56,827 bases of DNA from Prevotella sp. (GCA_017623655.1 JAGAON010000001.1:108233-165059); one strand, 5' to 3'; positions 18,606-28,036 are shown, counted from the stretch's first letter. A program made the numbers and translations. Notes: a model not told the origin generated them from the sequence alone.

Positions 18606-20117
18606 ATGGCATCAATGAAATCACTGGCCAAGGACACGGCCATATACGGACTCAGCAGCATTGTGGGCAGGTTCCTGAACTATTTGCTCGTCCCTCTCTA
18701 CACACATGTAATCTCCGCGGCCGGCGGAGGGTACGGGGTTGTGACCAATCTGTACGCGTATGTCGCGCTGATACTGGTCATATTGACCTTCGGAATGGAG
18801 ACGACCTTCTTCCGCTTTGCCAACAAGGAGGGTGAGAACCCGCACTGTGTGTTCTCCACAAGCGTGGTGACGGTTGGCACACTGGCGGCAGTCTTCATGG
18901 CGGCGGTATGCCTTTTCATCCGTCCTGTGGCCATGACGCTGGGCTATGTAGGGCACGAGGACTACATACTCATGATGGCTTGCGTGGTGGCTTTGGACGC
19001 AATACAGGCCATACCGTTCTCTTATCTCAGGTACAAGAAGAAGGCTTTGAAGTTCGCTTCGCTCAAGATGCTGTTCATTACGCTCAACATCGGGCTGAAC
19101 CTTGTCTATTTCCTGTGGCTGGGCAAGGACGACGTGTTCTACGTTTTCGCGCTGAATCTGGTTTGCACGGGGCTTATAACCTTCTTCTTCATACCCGAGT
19201 TTGCCCATGAACACGTGGCGGCGAGGGAGTACTGCAAGGCCAACGGCATTCCGTTCCGCATCGTTGACTTTGCGCTTCTGCGCCGTATGCTGGGGTATTC
19301 GTGGCCTGTTCTCGTGCTCGGCATAGCCGGAATCCTCAACCAGACGGCCGACAAGATACTCTTCCCGCTGGTCTATCCCGACGCGAAGGAGGCTCAGGTG
19401 CAGCTCGGCATCTACGGGGCCTGCGTGAAGATAGCCATGATTATGGCGATGATAACGCAGGCTTTCCGCTACGCCTACGAGCCGATAGTCTTCGCGAAGG
19501 CCAAGGACGGCGACAAGAAGGAGTACTATGCGCAGGCCATGAAGTACTTTGTCATCTTCACCCTGTTCGCCTTTCTCTGCGTGGTCGGCTATATGCCGCT
19601 CCTCCAACGCATACTCGGCGTAGAGTACAGGGCGGGTCTTCGCGTCGTGCCGATAGTCATGGCGGCGGAGATTATGATGGGCATCTACTTCAACCTGTCC
19701 TTCTGGTACAAGCTAATCGACAAGACAATATGGGGCGCGTGGTTCTCCGCCGCCGGCTGTGCGGCGCTTGTCGCGGTCAACGTGGCGTTCATTCCGCAGT
19801 ACAGTTACATGGCCTGCGCATGGGGAGGAGTGGCCGGTTACGGCACGGCCATGCTGCTTTCATACTTTGTAGGGCAGCGCAAATACCCCATCCGCTATGA
19901 CATCAGAGGCATGGCGGAGTACGTCGTGATAACGGCGGGAATGTATCTCGCCATGGACTACATAGCCTCCTCACCGTCACTGCACCGCATGAGCTGCGGC
20001 ACCGCGCTGCAACTCGTTGCCAATACGTGCATGATAGTGGTCTATTTAGCGGTTGTCGTGCGCAGGGACGTGCCCCTGTCGTCGCTTCCGGTGATAGGAA
20101 AGAAATTCAGAAAGTAA
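18606..20117 (+). CDS. Polysaccharide flippase of the MOP/Wzx type
   Basis: 503 aa, highly hydrophobic, with about 12-14 predicted membrane helices. The start, KDTAIYGLSSIVGRFLNYLL, and FGMETTFFRFA are typical of Bacteroidetes lipopolysaccharide/O-unit flippases of the MOP superfamily. It probably moves lipid-linked glycans across the inner membrane. There are no glycosyltransferases nearby, so the substrate is unknown; a MurJ-like role in lipid II export is possible. The DPP gene follows after 9 bp. Confidence 0.85.
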   Translation: MASMKSLAKDTAIYGLSSIVGRFLNYLLVPLYTHVISAAGGGYGVVTNLYAYVALILVILTFGMETTFFRFANKEGENPHCVFSTSVVTVGTLAAVFMAAVCLFIRPVAMTLGYVGHEDYILMMACVVALDAIQAIPFSYLRYKKKALKFASLKMLFITLNIGLNLVYFLWLGKDDVFYVFALNLVCTGLITFFFIPEFAHEHVAAREYCKANGIPFRIVDFALLRRMLGYSWPVLVLGIAGILNQTADKILFPLVYPDAKEAQVQLGIYGACVKIAMIMAMITQAFRYAYEPIVFAKAKDGDKKEYYAQAMKYFVIFTLFAFLCVVGYMPLLQRILGVEYRAGLRVVPIVMAAEIMMGIYFNLSFWYKLIDKTIWGAWFSAAGCAALVAVNVAFIPQYSYMACAWGGVAGYGTAMLLSYFVGQRKYPIRYDIRGMAEYVVITAGMYLAMDYIASSPSLHRMSCGTALQLVANTCMIVVYLAVVVRRDVPLSSLPVIGKKFRK

Positions 20118-20126
20118 CACACCGAC

Positions 20127-22268
20127 ATGAAGAAAACACTTTTCCCGTTATACCTTCTCCTGACGTTCCTCACCCCGTCGGCCATGTATGCCGACGAGGG
20201 TATGTGGACATTGTATAACCTTCCCGACGCTGTCTATGGGCAGATGCGTGCCGAGGGCTTCGCCTTGCCCAAGTCATCGCTCTATGAGGACAGCCTTGCC
20301 CTGAAGAACAGCGTGGTCAGTTTCTGCGGATACTGCACCGGCGCCGTTGTATCTCCCATGGGACTGGTGCTCACCAACCACCATTGCGGCTTCGAGGCGA
20401 TACGCAGTCACTCCACCGTCGAGCATGACTATATGCTCAACGGCTTCTGCGCCGACTCGCTCGGGGCTGAGCTTCCCAACGAAGGCACGTTCGTCTCGTT
20501 CATGCGTTCGCAGCGTGACGTGACGCCGCTGATGGGCTCTCTCGGCGTCGATACGCTCGACTCCTACGGCAGGGCGATGCTCGTGGATTCCATACAGACG
20601 CTGCTTACCGCCGAGGCGAGAGCCGGGGACAGTACCCTTTATGTGATAATCGACGCCTTTTATGAGGGCAACGCCTATTACGCCACCACCTACCAGCGTT
20701 ACGAGGACGTGCGCCTTGTCTTCGCATTGCCCAAGAGCATGGGCAAGTTCGGCGGCGAGACGGACAACTGGATGTGGCCGAGACAGACGTGTGACGTGTC
20801 CGTTTTCCGCATATACGTTGACCCGAAGACCGGCGGTCCGGCCAAATACAGCCCCGACAACGTGCCGATGAGGCCGAAGACGTGGCTGCCCGTCAGCACG
20901 GAAGGCTACCGTGACGGCAGCTTTGCCATGGCGATGGGCTTTCCGGGGTCCACGAAACGCTACCTCAGCAGTTTCGGAATACAGGAGATACGCGACTGCG
21001 TGAACGACCCTATGCAGCAGGTGCGCGGCGTGAAGCAGGCGGTGATGAAACGCCACATGGACGCTTCGGAGGAGGTGAGGATAAAGTATGACTCGAAATA
21101 TGCGCAGAGTTCCAACTACTGGAAGAACTCCATCGGCATGAACAAGTGCATCGACTCCGTGGGCATAGTGCGCATGAAGCAGGCTTACGAGAGCCGCATC
21201 AAGGCTTGGGCGGACACCGCCAAGGCGGCACCGGAAGGGCTTGACCTCGCGCTCCTGTCGCGTCTCTACGGCAAACGCAGGGAGGCCATGAGGGCGTTTA
21301 CATTCTTTGCCGAGACGTTCACGCGCCGCAGCAACAACGAACTGGCCGTGAGGGCGTCGAAATACTATAACGGGATGCCCGTATATGGCCCTGCCGACAA
21401 GCCGGGGAGGCAGTATGTGCAGTTTGCGGACAACCGCAAGAACTGGGACAGGGAACTGGACATCGAGGCGATGGCCGTGCTGCTGCGCAACTACCGCGGG
21501 CAGACGCCGGAGAAGTACCATCCCTCTTTCTATAAAAAGATAGACGATGAGTGCGGCGGGGACTATGAGGCATACGTGCGCAGGGTGTGGGACGAGTCAG
21601 TGCTGATGCGTCCGGATGCGAAGATACCCGTGCGCATGACGCGGCGGATGAAGAAGGATTGGGGCATAGAGATGAGCCTCTCGCTGGTGGAGACGCTGTC
21701 GGACATAAAGCTGGTGCTTGACGAACTGGGCGACAGCATAGCCCGTCAGGAGCGTTACCTGTGCCTTGCCAAGCTGCGGATGGAGCAGGATATGCCGCTA
21801 TACAGCGACGCCAACCTCACCATGCGCATGACATACGGACAGGTGGGGGGCTATAACCTCGGCGGATATGATTCGGGTTACTACACCACGGCGCAGTCCA
21901 TGGTCGATAAGATAGCCCTTGCCGACAAGGTGGAGGACTACTTCGCCGAGCCGGAGATGTGCCGCCTGCTCTCTGCGGAAGACTTCGGCGTGTTCACGGA
22001 CAGTGTGTCCCGTACGCTGAACCTGTGTTTCCTGACCAACAATGACATCACGGGCGGCAACAGCGGTTCGCCTGTAATCGACGCGAAAGGCCGCCTGCTC
22101 GGTCTCGCCTTCGACGGAAACTGGGACAGCCTGTCGGCCGACATCTTCTTCGACAGCACCCTCGCGCGCTGCATCAGCGTCGATATTCGCTACATACTTT
22201 ACATGATGAGCCGCTGGGGCAACGCCTCACGTCTCGTGAAAGAGATGGGGGTGGGAGAGGGCAGGTAA
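20127..22268 (+). CDS. S46-family dipeptidyl-peptidase, DPP7-like
   Basis: 713 aa. Periplasmic serine exopeptidase that removes N-terminal dipeptides, for growth on peptides. Signal peptide of about 22 residues (ends MYADE). Chymotrypsin-like triad: His in TNHHCGF (83-89), Asp in the DAFYEGNAYY region, Ser646 in GGNSGSP. The specificity position in FDGNW is Gly (about 664). The known DPP7 group has Gly there and DPP11 has Arg, so hydrophobic rather than acidic second residues are expected. It is probably co-transcribed with the flippase. Confidence 0.93.
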   Translation: MKKTLFPLYLLLTFLTPSAMYADEGMWTLYNLPDAVYGQMRAEGFALPKSSLYEDSLALKNSVVSFCGYCTGAVVSPMGLVLTNHHCGFEAIRSHSTVEHDYMLNGFCADSLGAELPNEGTFVSFMRSQRDVTPLMGSLGVDTLDSYGRAMLVDSIQTLLTAEARAGDSTLYVIIDAFYEGNAYYATTYQRYEDVRLVFALPKSMGKFGGETDNWMWPRQTCDVSVFRIYVDPKTGGPAKYSPDNVPMRPKTWLPVSTEGYRDGSFAMAMGFPGSTKRYLSSFGIQEIRDCVNDPMQQVRGVKQAVMKRHMDASEEVRIKYDSKYAQSSNYWKNSIGMNKCIDSVGIVRMKQAYESRIKAWADTAKAAPEGLDLALLSRLYGKRREAMRAFTFFAETFTRRSNNELAVRASKYYNGMPVYGPADKPGRQYVQFADNRKNWDRELDIEAMAVLLRNYRGQTPEKYHPSFYKKIDDECGGDYEAYVRRVWDESVLMRPDAKIPVRMTRRMKKDWGIEMSLSLVETLSDIKLVLDELGDSIARQERYLCLAKLRMEQDMPLYSDANLTMRMTYGQVGGYNLGGYDSGYYTTAQSMVDKIALADKVEDYFAEPEMCRLLSAEDFGVFTDSVSRTLNLCFLTNNDITGGNSGSPVIDAKGRLLGLAFDGNWDSLSADIFFDSTLARCISVDIRYILYMMSRWGNASRLVKEMGVGEGR

Positions 22269-22344
22269 CCCCGTGGCCCGCCAGTGCAATGGTGTCGGGA
22301 CGATAAGACAATAGCGGCAGGCGTTTGCCGCGCCGGTGACGCCG

Positions 22345-22370
22345 TTTGTAGGGATGCACCTTGGTGCGCC
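22345..22370. repeat. GTAGGGACGCACC-type hairpin, left member of a pair
   Basis: GTAGGGATGCACCTTGGTGCG, with one base change from the usual form. It faces the copy at 22528-22555 in inverted orientation, and a family A hairpin lies between them. Confidence 0.75.
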
Positions 22371-22396
22371 AGAAATCACGGACAGACATTAGGAAG

Positions 22397-22470
22397 AAGC
22401 CCTGAAAGGGCGGAATAACACAGCACAGGGCTTACACCCTGTGCTGTGTTATTCCGCCCTTTCAGGGCTT
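22397..22470. repeat. Family A core hairpin, 34-bp perfect stem
   Basis: Perfect 34-bp inverted repeat with a 6-nt loop. The outer part is AAGCCCTGAAAGGGC and the inner part ACAGCACAGGG, so it joins motifs from both full-length family A copies. It lies between convergent genes and could also terminate transcription. Confidence 0.85.
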
Positions 22471-22527
22471 TTGTTTAGTATCTTGCGCAAGAACCACCGT
22501 ATATCCGGAGGCTCAGACAAACGAAAA

Positions 22528-22555
22528 CGGACGCACCAAGGTGCGTCCCTACAAA
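22528..22555. repeat. GTAGGGACGCACC-type hairpin, right member of a pair
   Basis: CGGACGCACCAAGGTGCG followed by TCCCTAC. The CCCTAC end faces R22 array d, which starts 33 bp away. Confidence 0.8.
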
Positions 22556-22588
22556 GCGTTGAAATCTAATGTGTTGTAAACAGCACGG

Positions 22589-22676
22589 TAAAAGGGTGCC
22601 GATTATATGGTAATCAGGCCTCTTTTGCATTGTAATCAGGTGCTGATTGTCTGGTAATCAGCACCTGATTACTTTG
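22589..22676. repeat. R22 array d: four 22-bp units
   Basis: Units in order: AAAAGG-GTG-CCGATT, AATCAG-GCC-TCTTTT, AATCAG-GTG-CTGATT, AATCAG-CAC-CTGATT, with linkers ATATGG, GCATTG, GTCTGG and ACTTTG. It lies between the convergent DPP gene and the toxin gene. Confidence 0.9.
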
Positions 22677-22715
22677 CGCTGTGATATAGACGCTATTTCA
22701 CTTTATATGCAATAG

Positions 22716-22768
22716 AAAAAATATATGGATTATTTACGAAACTTGTCAGTTTGAAAATAATCCATATA
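22716..22768 (-). terminator. Terminator of the toxin-antitoxin operon
   Basis: A 14-bp perfect outer stem (TATATGGATTATTT) continues into an inner AAACT/AGTTT stem. On the minus strand it is followed by TTTTTT. Confidence 0.8.
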
Positions 22769-22774
22769 AAGTAG

Positions 22775-23050
22775 TTAGAATAAATCTGCATGAGTGCCGG
22801 TTGCAAGCATAAGCAATGTTAGTTCACCTTCGTGTACATTCCATGTTATTAGCCAATCGCCTTTTATGTGCGCTTCCCATTCACCGGAATGATTGCCTAC
22901 AAGTATGTGTGGACGATATTTTGCGGGAAGAGTTCCTGTCTCGGCCAGCTGCGCCAAAACCTCTCGTAGTAGGTGCATAGGATAACTTCTGCGCTTACAA
23001 CGGGCAACATCTTTTTCGAACCGCTTTGTGGTTTTAATGTTATAAGGCAT
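22775..23050 (-). CDS. YafQ/RelE-family mRNA interferase toxin
   Basis: 91 aa. The start, YNIKTTKRFEKDVARCKRR, and the end, LLMLATGTHADLF, match YafQ-like RelE-superfamily toxins that cut mRNA on the ribosome. GEWEAHIKGDWLITW is the conserved strand pair. The His near the C-terminus (THADLF) is in the place of the catalytic His of YafQ. The start overlaps the antitoxin stop by one base. The pair is A+T-rich relative to its neighbours, which fits horizontal spread. Confidence 0.9.
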   Translation of the reverse strand: MPYNIKTTKRFEKDVARCKRRSYPMHLLREVLAQLAETGTLPAKYRPHILVGNHSGEWEAHIKGDWLITWNVHEGELTLLMLATGTHADLF

Positions 23051-23253
23051 TATATCCCAAGCTTATCAAACAATTCCTCTACACTATTGTATTCTGTGAC
23101 CCGGCCGTTTACCACGTCTTCACGAGCCAACTCTATTCCGCTTTTCCGCTTTTTCTTTTGCGGGATTATAGATACACCATCCAGTCTGCTAAGTATTTTC
23201 TTTAAGCTTGGTATTATAGTGGAATCTTTTATGTCTAATACTATTGTGCTCAT
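23050..23253 (-). CDS. Antitoxin of the YafQ-type pair
   Basis: 67 aa. Short, charged protein (KKKRKSGIE in the middle, VEELFDKLGI at the end) immediately upstream of and overlapping the toxin. An N-terminal strand with helix (STIVLDIKDSTIIPSLKKIL) would serve for DNA binding or dimerization, and the C-terminal part would wrap the toxin. I assign it by position and size, not by a clear family motif. Such antitoxins usually repress their own promoter. Confidence 0.8.
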   Translation of the reverse strand: MSTIVLDIKDSTIIPSLKKILSRLDGVSIIPQKKKRKSGIELAREDVVNGRVTEYNSVEELFDKLGI

Positions 23254-23284
23254 AAAAAGAAAATGTTATTAATTGTGATGTTTG

Positions 23285-23315
23285 CAAATGTACGGAATAT
23301 TTTTATCTTATGCAA
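23285..23315 (-). promoter_or_regulatory. Bacteroidetes promoter of the toxin-antitoxin operon
   Basis: On the minus strand TTG (23313-23315), 20 bp, TACATTTG (23285-23292). Confidence 0.7.
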
Positions 23316-23379
23316 TTATTTCTTGGAAAAAATTGCGAAAAGTGAAGTATTGCCTGTTTTTTTGCCTTTCTTTCCATCC

Positions 23380-24822
23380 CTACTTTATGTCATCCACGAA
23401 GCGGAAGAGGCGTGACCAGCGTATCGCGTCGAAGCCCTTTCTGTCCGGATTGCTTGACCACCAGATGAAGATGGGCTTTCCCACGATGTGGTCTTCGGGC
23501 ACAAAGCCCCAGTAACGGGAGTCGGCGCTGTTGTGGCGGTTGTCACCCTGCATCCAGTAGTAGTCCATCCTGAAGGTGTATTCCTTCGCCTCCTTGCCGT
23601 TGATGAGTATCTTCCCGCCGTCGGTGACGGTGAGGTCGTTGCCCTCATATACGCGGATGGGACGCTCATATATGGGCAGGTTCTCCGGCGTCAGCTTCAC
23701 GCTCTTGCCCTTTTGGGGTATCCATACGGGGCCGTAGTTGTCACGTGTCCAGCCGTACCGGGCGTTGAGGGGATATACGTCGCCCACTACCTGCTCTTGG
23801 TTGATGGCGATGGACTTCACGAGGTCCTTGCGCGATTTCAGCACTTGGGCCGCGTGTGCGGTGAGAGGCATATAGCCGTAGGTGTTGTACTGCTGTATGT
23901 CCTCCTGCGATATGCCCAGTTCGTCGATGAGCTCCTGCGGCAATGGCTCGAGGAGCTTTATGTGATAGGTATATTGCACGTTGTCAGGCTCCTTGTCGGG
24001 CTTGCCGTCAAGATACACTATGCGGTTCTTTATCTGCAACGTCTGGCCGGGAAGTCCCACGCAACGCTTGACGTAATTTTCCCTGCGATCGACCGGTCTG
24101 CTGATCAGTCTGCCGAAGTCGTTGGGGTTCTGGAGTATGTATCGCCGTCCGGCGGCGTATGCCGTGGCGTAGTATTTGCGCAGCGTCATGGGCGGAAGGC
24201 TGTCCAGCTGCGGCGTGATGCCGTTCTGTTGCAGTATCTGCTGGCCGTAACCATAGACCATCTGGTAGTAGTCCGTGGCCTGATATGCCGGTTCCGCCAC
24301 CACGGTGTCGCCCGCGGGGTAGTTGAACACCACTATGTCGTTGAGCTGTATCTTGCCCAGTCCCGGAGCACGGCGGTAGTCCCACTGCGGCCACTCGATG
24401 TATGACTTGGTGCCGATGACGGGCATCGTGTGCTGCGTCAGCGGCATGGTGAGCGGTGTCTGCGGTATGCGCGGGCCGTAGCTGGCCTTTGACACGAAGA
24501 GGTAATCGCCCGTAAGGAGCGACTTCTCCAGCGAACTTGACGGGATAACGTAGTTCTGGAAGAAGAAGAGGTTGATGAAATAGACGGCTACAAGTGCGAA
24601 GACAAGGGCGTCAACCCATGACATTATCATGCGCATGGGGTTCTCAAGGTCTTTCCACCAGTCCCACCTTATCTTGCGGGAGATGTAGGCATCGTATATG
24701 AACGGCAGCACAATGAGCCCCAACCAGCTCCTTAACCATAGCAGGAAGAGCAGGTAAAGCGCCGTGACCACAATGAACTTGGTCCATTGCACCTTCATGT
24801 TTGGCTGATTTTTTTTCTTCAT
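23380..24822 (-). CDS. lepB: Signal peptidase I
   Basis: 480 aa. Inner-membrane protease that cuts signal peptides from secreted proteins. Two N-terminal membrane segments are followed by the periplasmic catalytic part. The catalytic Ser is in IPSSSLEKSL and the Lys general base is in VKRCVGLPGQ. The C-terminal MQGDNRHNSADSRYWG box is intact. The large middle insert (about residues 150-240) is usual in Bacteroidetes LepB. Last gene of the probable acpP-fabF-rnc-dapB-lepB run. Confidence 0.94.
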   Translation of the reverse strand: MKKKNQPNMKVQWTKFIVVTALYLLFLLWLRSWLGLIVLPFIYDAYISRKIRWDWWKDLENPMRMIMSWVDALVFALVAVYFINLFFFQNYVIPSSSLEKSLLTGDYLFVSKASYGPRIPQTPLTMPLTQHTMPVIGTKSYIEWPQWDYRRAPGLGKIQLNDIVVFNYPAGDTVVAEPAYQATDYYQMVYGYGQQILQQNGITPQLDSLPPMTLRKYYATAYAAGRRYILQNPNDFGRLISRPVDRRENYVKRCVGLPGQTLQIKNRIVYLDGKPDKEPDNVQYTYHIKLLEPLPQELIDELGISQEDIQQYNTYGYMPLTAHAAQVLKSRKDLVKSIAINQEQVVGDVYPLNARYGWTRDNYGPVWIPQKGKSVKLTPENLPIYERPIRVYEGNDLTVTDGGKILINGKEAKEYTFRMDYYWMQGDNRHNSADSRYWGFVPEDHIVGKPIFIWWSSNPDRKGFDAIRWSRLFRFVDDIK

Positions 24823-24840
24823 CGGTTGCTTGGTGGTTCA

Positions 24841-25596
24841 CTAAAACTTGAACATATCGTCGATGGTCAGCAGGCCGTTGTGCTGTGCCGTATATTCGGC
24901 GGCGAGCACTGCGCCCAGCGCGAAGCCCTGACGTGAGTGCGCATCGTGGGTTATCGTTATCCTGTCCGCCTCCGAATCCCACGTGATGGAGTGTATCCCC
25001 GGCACCTCGTCACGGCGTATCGAGTTGATGGTCACCTTGTCCTTGTCCTCGCTTTCGGCCGGTACCACGGTGCCGTCGGGCTGCGTCAGCGAGCCCGTCT
25101 GCCAGTCTTTCTTGCGGTCAAGGTTGGCGACTATCTGCTCGGCGAGCGTTATTCCCGTTCCTGACGGGTGGTCGAGCTTGTGTATGTGGTGCACCTCCGT
25201 CTCCTCGACGTCGTACTGCGCAAAGCCGTTCATTATCTTTGCGAGGTACTTGTTGACCGCCGCGAAGATGGCGACGCCTATCGAATAGTTTGAAGCCCAG
25301 AAGAGAGTCTTGCCCTCTTCGGTGCAGGCGCGGCGCACATCGTCACCGTGTTCTTTCAGCCATCCGGTCGAACCGCTCACCACTTTCACGCCTTTCTCCC
25401 ATGCGCGGAGGTAGTTTCCGTAGGCAACGTGCGGTGCCGTGAACTCTATCGCTACCTCTGCGGAGGCGAAAGCGGGGCTGTCGAAGTCGTCCTGATTGTC
25501 TATGTCTATGATACTTACTATCTCATGGCCGCGTGACAGTGCTATCTGCTCTATCATCTTGCCCATCTTCCCGTATCCTATAAGTGCTATTTTCAT
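24841..25596 (-). CDS. dapB: 4-hydroxy-tetrahydrodipicolinate reductase
   Basis: 251 aa. NAD(P)H-dependent step of the lysine/diaminopimelate pathway. Rossmann motif GYGKMGKMIE at the N-terminus, catalytic HHIHKLDHPSGT segment, and a C-terminal domain with HDAHSRQGFALGA. It lies 18 bp after rnc and 18 bp before lepB, so all three are probably co-transcribed. Confidence 0.95.
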   Translation of the reverse strand: MKIALIGYGKMGKMIEQIALSRGHEIVSIIDIDNQDDFDSPAFASAEVAIEFTAPHVAYGNYLRAWEKGVKVVSGSTGWLKEHGDDVRRACTEEGKTLFWASNYSIGVAIFAAVNKYLAKIMNGFAQYDVEETEVHHIHKLDHPSGTGITLAEQIVANLDRKKDWQTGSLTQPDGTVVPAESEDKDKVTINSIRRDEVPGIHSITWDSEADRITITHDAHSRQGFALGAVLAAEYTAQHNGLLTIDDMFKF

Positions 25597-25614
25597 TGCT
25601 TTGACTATGTTGTT

Positions 25615-26787
25615 TTATGCGTTTCTATATGCTTCCGCCTCGGCTTTGGCTATGATGTCCTCGGCGGAAACGTCCTTCGGCGATGTCTCTATGTCGTCCA
25701 GCGTCAGCTTATCTACCGCCTGTTCCGCCTCCGTCACGTAGCCTGCGCTGTCTGTTCCGGTGCCGTTCCCTGCGGTTTCCGCCTTCTGGCTTACGAAGAA
25801 GTCGTTGTCTTTCCGTTCCTCTATGACGGGAACGGACATGGTAGGCATCTCCTCCATCTGTGTCCTCTCGGCCTTTGCGGCGAACACTTTGTCGAGGAAC
25901 TTGCTGTCGGAACGCAGCCTTTTGAGCGTGATCTCACACGCTTTCTGCTGGCTTTCCTTCTTGGTGAAGCCCTCGGCGGTACCGCCTTCAAGGCCTTCCA
26001 GCGTCAGTGTATAGACGAACTTGGGCGAACCGTGGTTGTCCGAGGACTGTTCCTCGAGGCGGAACTCCATGTTTACGCGGTTTTTCTGCGCCCATTCCAG
26101 CGTCTTTGACTTGAAGTTCATCTCCTTGTAGGCCATCTTCTCCACGTTGAGGTACCGCTTCATGACTTGTCTTGTCCAGAAGTCGTAGCAGGCTTTGTAG
26201 CCCCTGTCGAGATAAACGGCTCCCACGAGTGCCTCGAAAGCGTTGCCTCCGATGTAGCTGTTGTGCGTTGCCGTGCGGCTGCTTGACAGTATCAGCTTGC
26301 AGACTCCCATCTCCTTTGCCAGCCGTCCGAGCGTTTCCCGCTGCACAAGTTTGGATCTTGTGTTGGTGAGGAAGCCCTCAGGCTTGCCGGGGAAGTAGTT
26401 ATATACCATGTCACCCACTACCGCGTCGAGTATGGCGTCACCCAGAAACTCAAGCCTTTCGTTGTTAAGCTGTCTGCCGAGCCTGCCTTTCCTGTTGCCG
26501 TTCCCGTTGTCCTCACGCTGTTTCCGGTATTTACCCTTGCGGCGGTTGAACTGTCCGTAGCGGCTTTCCTCGTCCTTTTTGCCGTCCTTTCCCTTCTTGC
26601 TTTTCTTGCCTTCCAGCACTTTCAGCTCTTCGGGAGTGGCCCGGTGCCCGATGCTTTTGTGCATCAGCGCGACCTTATAGTAAGTGATGTTGTGCGGATA
26701 GAAGCCGAGAATGTTGTATAAAGCAAAATAAAACTCCTTGTCCTTGCGGAAAGGGAGTTTTATTCTATCAATGAGATTACTCAGCAT
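25615..26787 (-). CDS. rnc: Ribonuclease III with an unusual basic insertion
   Basis: About 390 aa from the ATG at 26787, which overlaps the fabF stop by 11 bp; an ATG at 26811 would overlap more. Cleaves double-stranded RNA in rRNA and mRNA processing. The catalytic signature NERLEFLGDAILD is intact and the C-terminal dsRNA-binding domain has the KKESQQKACEITL helix. Between the ALMHKS helix and the signature there is an insertion of about 45 residues, very rich in Lys, Arg, Gly and Asp. The C-terminal tail of about 100 residues is also longer than usual and acidic. Confidence 0.93.
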   Translation of the reverse strand: MLSNLIDRIKLPFRKDKEFYFALYNILGFYPHNITYYKVALMHKSIGHRATPEELKVLEGKKSKKGKDGKKDEESRYGQFNRRKGKYRKQREDNGNGNRKGRLGRQLNNERLEFLGDAILDAVVGDMVYNYFPGKPEGFLTNTRSKLVQRETLGRLAKEMGVCKLILSSSRTATHNSYIGGNAFEALVGAVYLDRGYKACYDFWTRQVMKRYLNVEKMAYKEMNFKSKTLEWAQKNRVNMEFRLEEQSSDNHGSPKFVYTLTLEGLEGGTAEGFTKKESQQKACEITLKRLRSDSKFLDKVFAAKAERTQMEEMPTMSVPVIEERKDNDFFVSQKAETAGNGTGTDSAGYVTEAEQAVDKLTLDDIETSPKDVSAEDIIAKAEAEAYRNA

Positions 26788-28036
26788 ACTTCTTGAAAAT
26801 GACGCACGCATTGTGGCCTCCGAAGCCGAAAGTGTTGCTCAGTGCCGCGCGCACCTCGCGCTTTTGCGCCTTGTTGAAGGTGAAGTTCATGTTGTAGTCT
26901 ATCTCCGGATCGTCGTCTCCCTCCTCGTGATTGATTGTGGGTGGTATGATGTCGTTGTGCACAGAGAGGGCGCACGCCATGGCTTCCACTGCTCCCGCCG
27001 CTCCGAGCAGGTGTCCTGTCATTGACTTTGTGGATGAGATGTTGAGCTTGTATGCCCAGTCTCCGAAGAGTTCCTTTATGGCTTTGGCCTCTGATATGTC
27101 ACCGACCGGCGTTGAAGTGCCGTGAACGTTGATGTAGTCGATGTCCTCCGGCTTCATGTTCGCGTCTTTCAGAGCCTCTTCCATCACTATCTTCGCGCCG
27201 AGACCCTCCGGGTGTGACGCCGTGATGTGGTATGCGTCGGCGGACATTCCCTCGCCCACCATCTCGCAGTATATCTTCGCTCCGCGTGCTTTGGCGTGCT
27301 CCAGTTCCTCCAGAATGAGGCAGGCTGCGCCTTCACCCATTACGAATCCGTCTCTTGAAGCGGAGAACGGGCGGCTTGCTTTCTGCGGTTCGTCATTGCG
27401 GGTAGATAGTGCGTGCATAGAGGTGAAGCCTCCCAGACCCGGGTCTGTGATGACAGCCTCTGCGCCGCCGCTTACTATTATGTTGGCTTTTCCGAGGCGG
27501 ATGAGGTTGAATGCGTCCGCCAATGCGTTGGTGGAAGAGGCGCACGCGCTTGTGGTGGCGTAGTTGGGGCCGTGGAATCCGTAGCGTATAGAAATCTGTC
27601 CCGGTGCTATGTCACCTATCATCTTCGGTATGAAGAAGGGGTTGAACTTGGGAGTCTCCTGACGTGCGGCATAATCTACTATCTCGTCCTGCATGGTTCT
27701 GAGGCCGCCTATGCCCACGCCGTATATCACGCCGATGCGGTTTTTGTCAACGGTTTCGAGGTTAATGCCCGCGTCCTCGATGCCCATTGCCGCGCTGGCG
27801 ATGGCGAACTGGCAGAACTTGTCCATCTTCCGCGCCTCTTTCCGGTCTATCCACTTTGATGCGTCAAAGCCTTTTACCTCGCAGGCGAAGTGTGTCTTGT
27901 ATCTTGTAGCGTCAAACTGCTTTATGTCATCGGCGCCGCTGACGCCGTTAAGCATGTTTTCCCATGTCTCCTCTGCTGTGAGACCAAGTGGTGTAACGGC
28001 ACCGATGCCTGTTACCACAACTCTTTTTAGTTCCAT
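26777..28036 (-). CDS. fabF: Beta-ketoacyl-ACP synthase II
   Basis: 419 aa from the ATG at 28036; the longer ORF from 28114 is not protein-like at its start. Condenses malonyl-ACP with acyl-ACP in fatty-acid elongation. Catalytic Cys in TSACASSTNA, His residues in VHGTSTPVGD and MTGHLLGAAG. acpP lies upstream and rnc overlaps its 3' end. The 291-bp gap to acpP holds a 17-bp inverted repeat. Confidence 0.96.
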   Translation of the reverse strand: MELKRVVVTGIGAVTPLGLTAEETWENMLNGVSGADDIKQFDATRYKTHFACEVKGFDASKWIDRKEARKMDKFCQFAIASAAMGIEDAGINLETVDKNRIGVIYGVGIGGLRTMQDEIVDYAARQETPKFNPFFIPKMIGDIAPGQISIRYGFHGPNYATTSACASSTNALADAFNLIRLGKANIIVSGGAEAVITDPGLGGFTSMHALSTRNDEPQKASRPFSASRDGFVMGEGAACLILEELEHAKARGAKIYCEMVGEGMSADAYHITASHPEGLGAKIVMEEALKDANMKPEDIDYINVHGTSTPVGDISEAKAIKELFGDWAYKLNISSTKSMTGHLLGAAGAVEAMACALSVHNDIIPPTINHEEGDDDPEIDYNMNFTFNKAQKREVRAALSNTFGFGGHNACVIFKKYAE

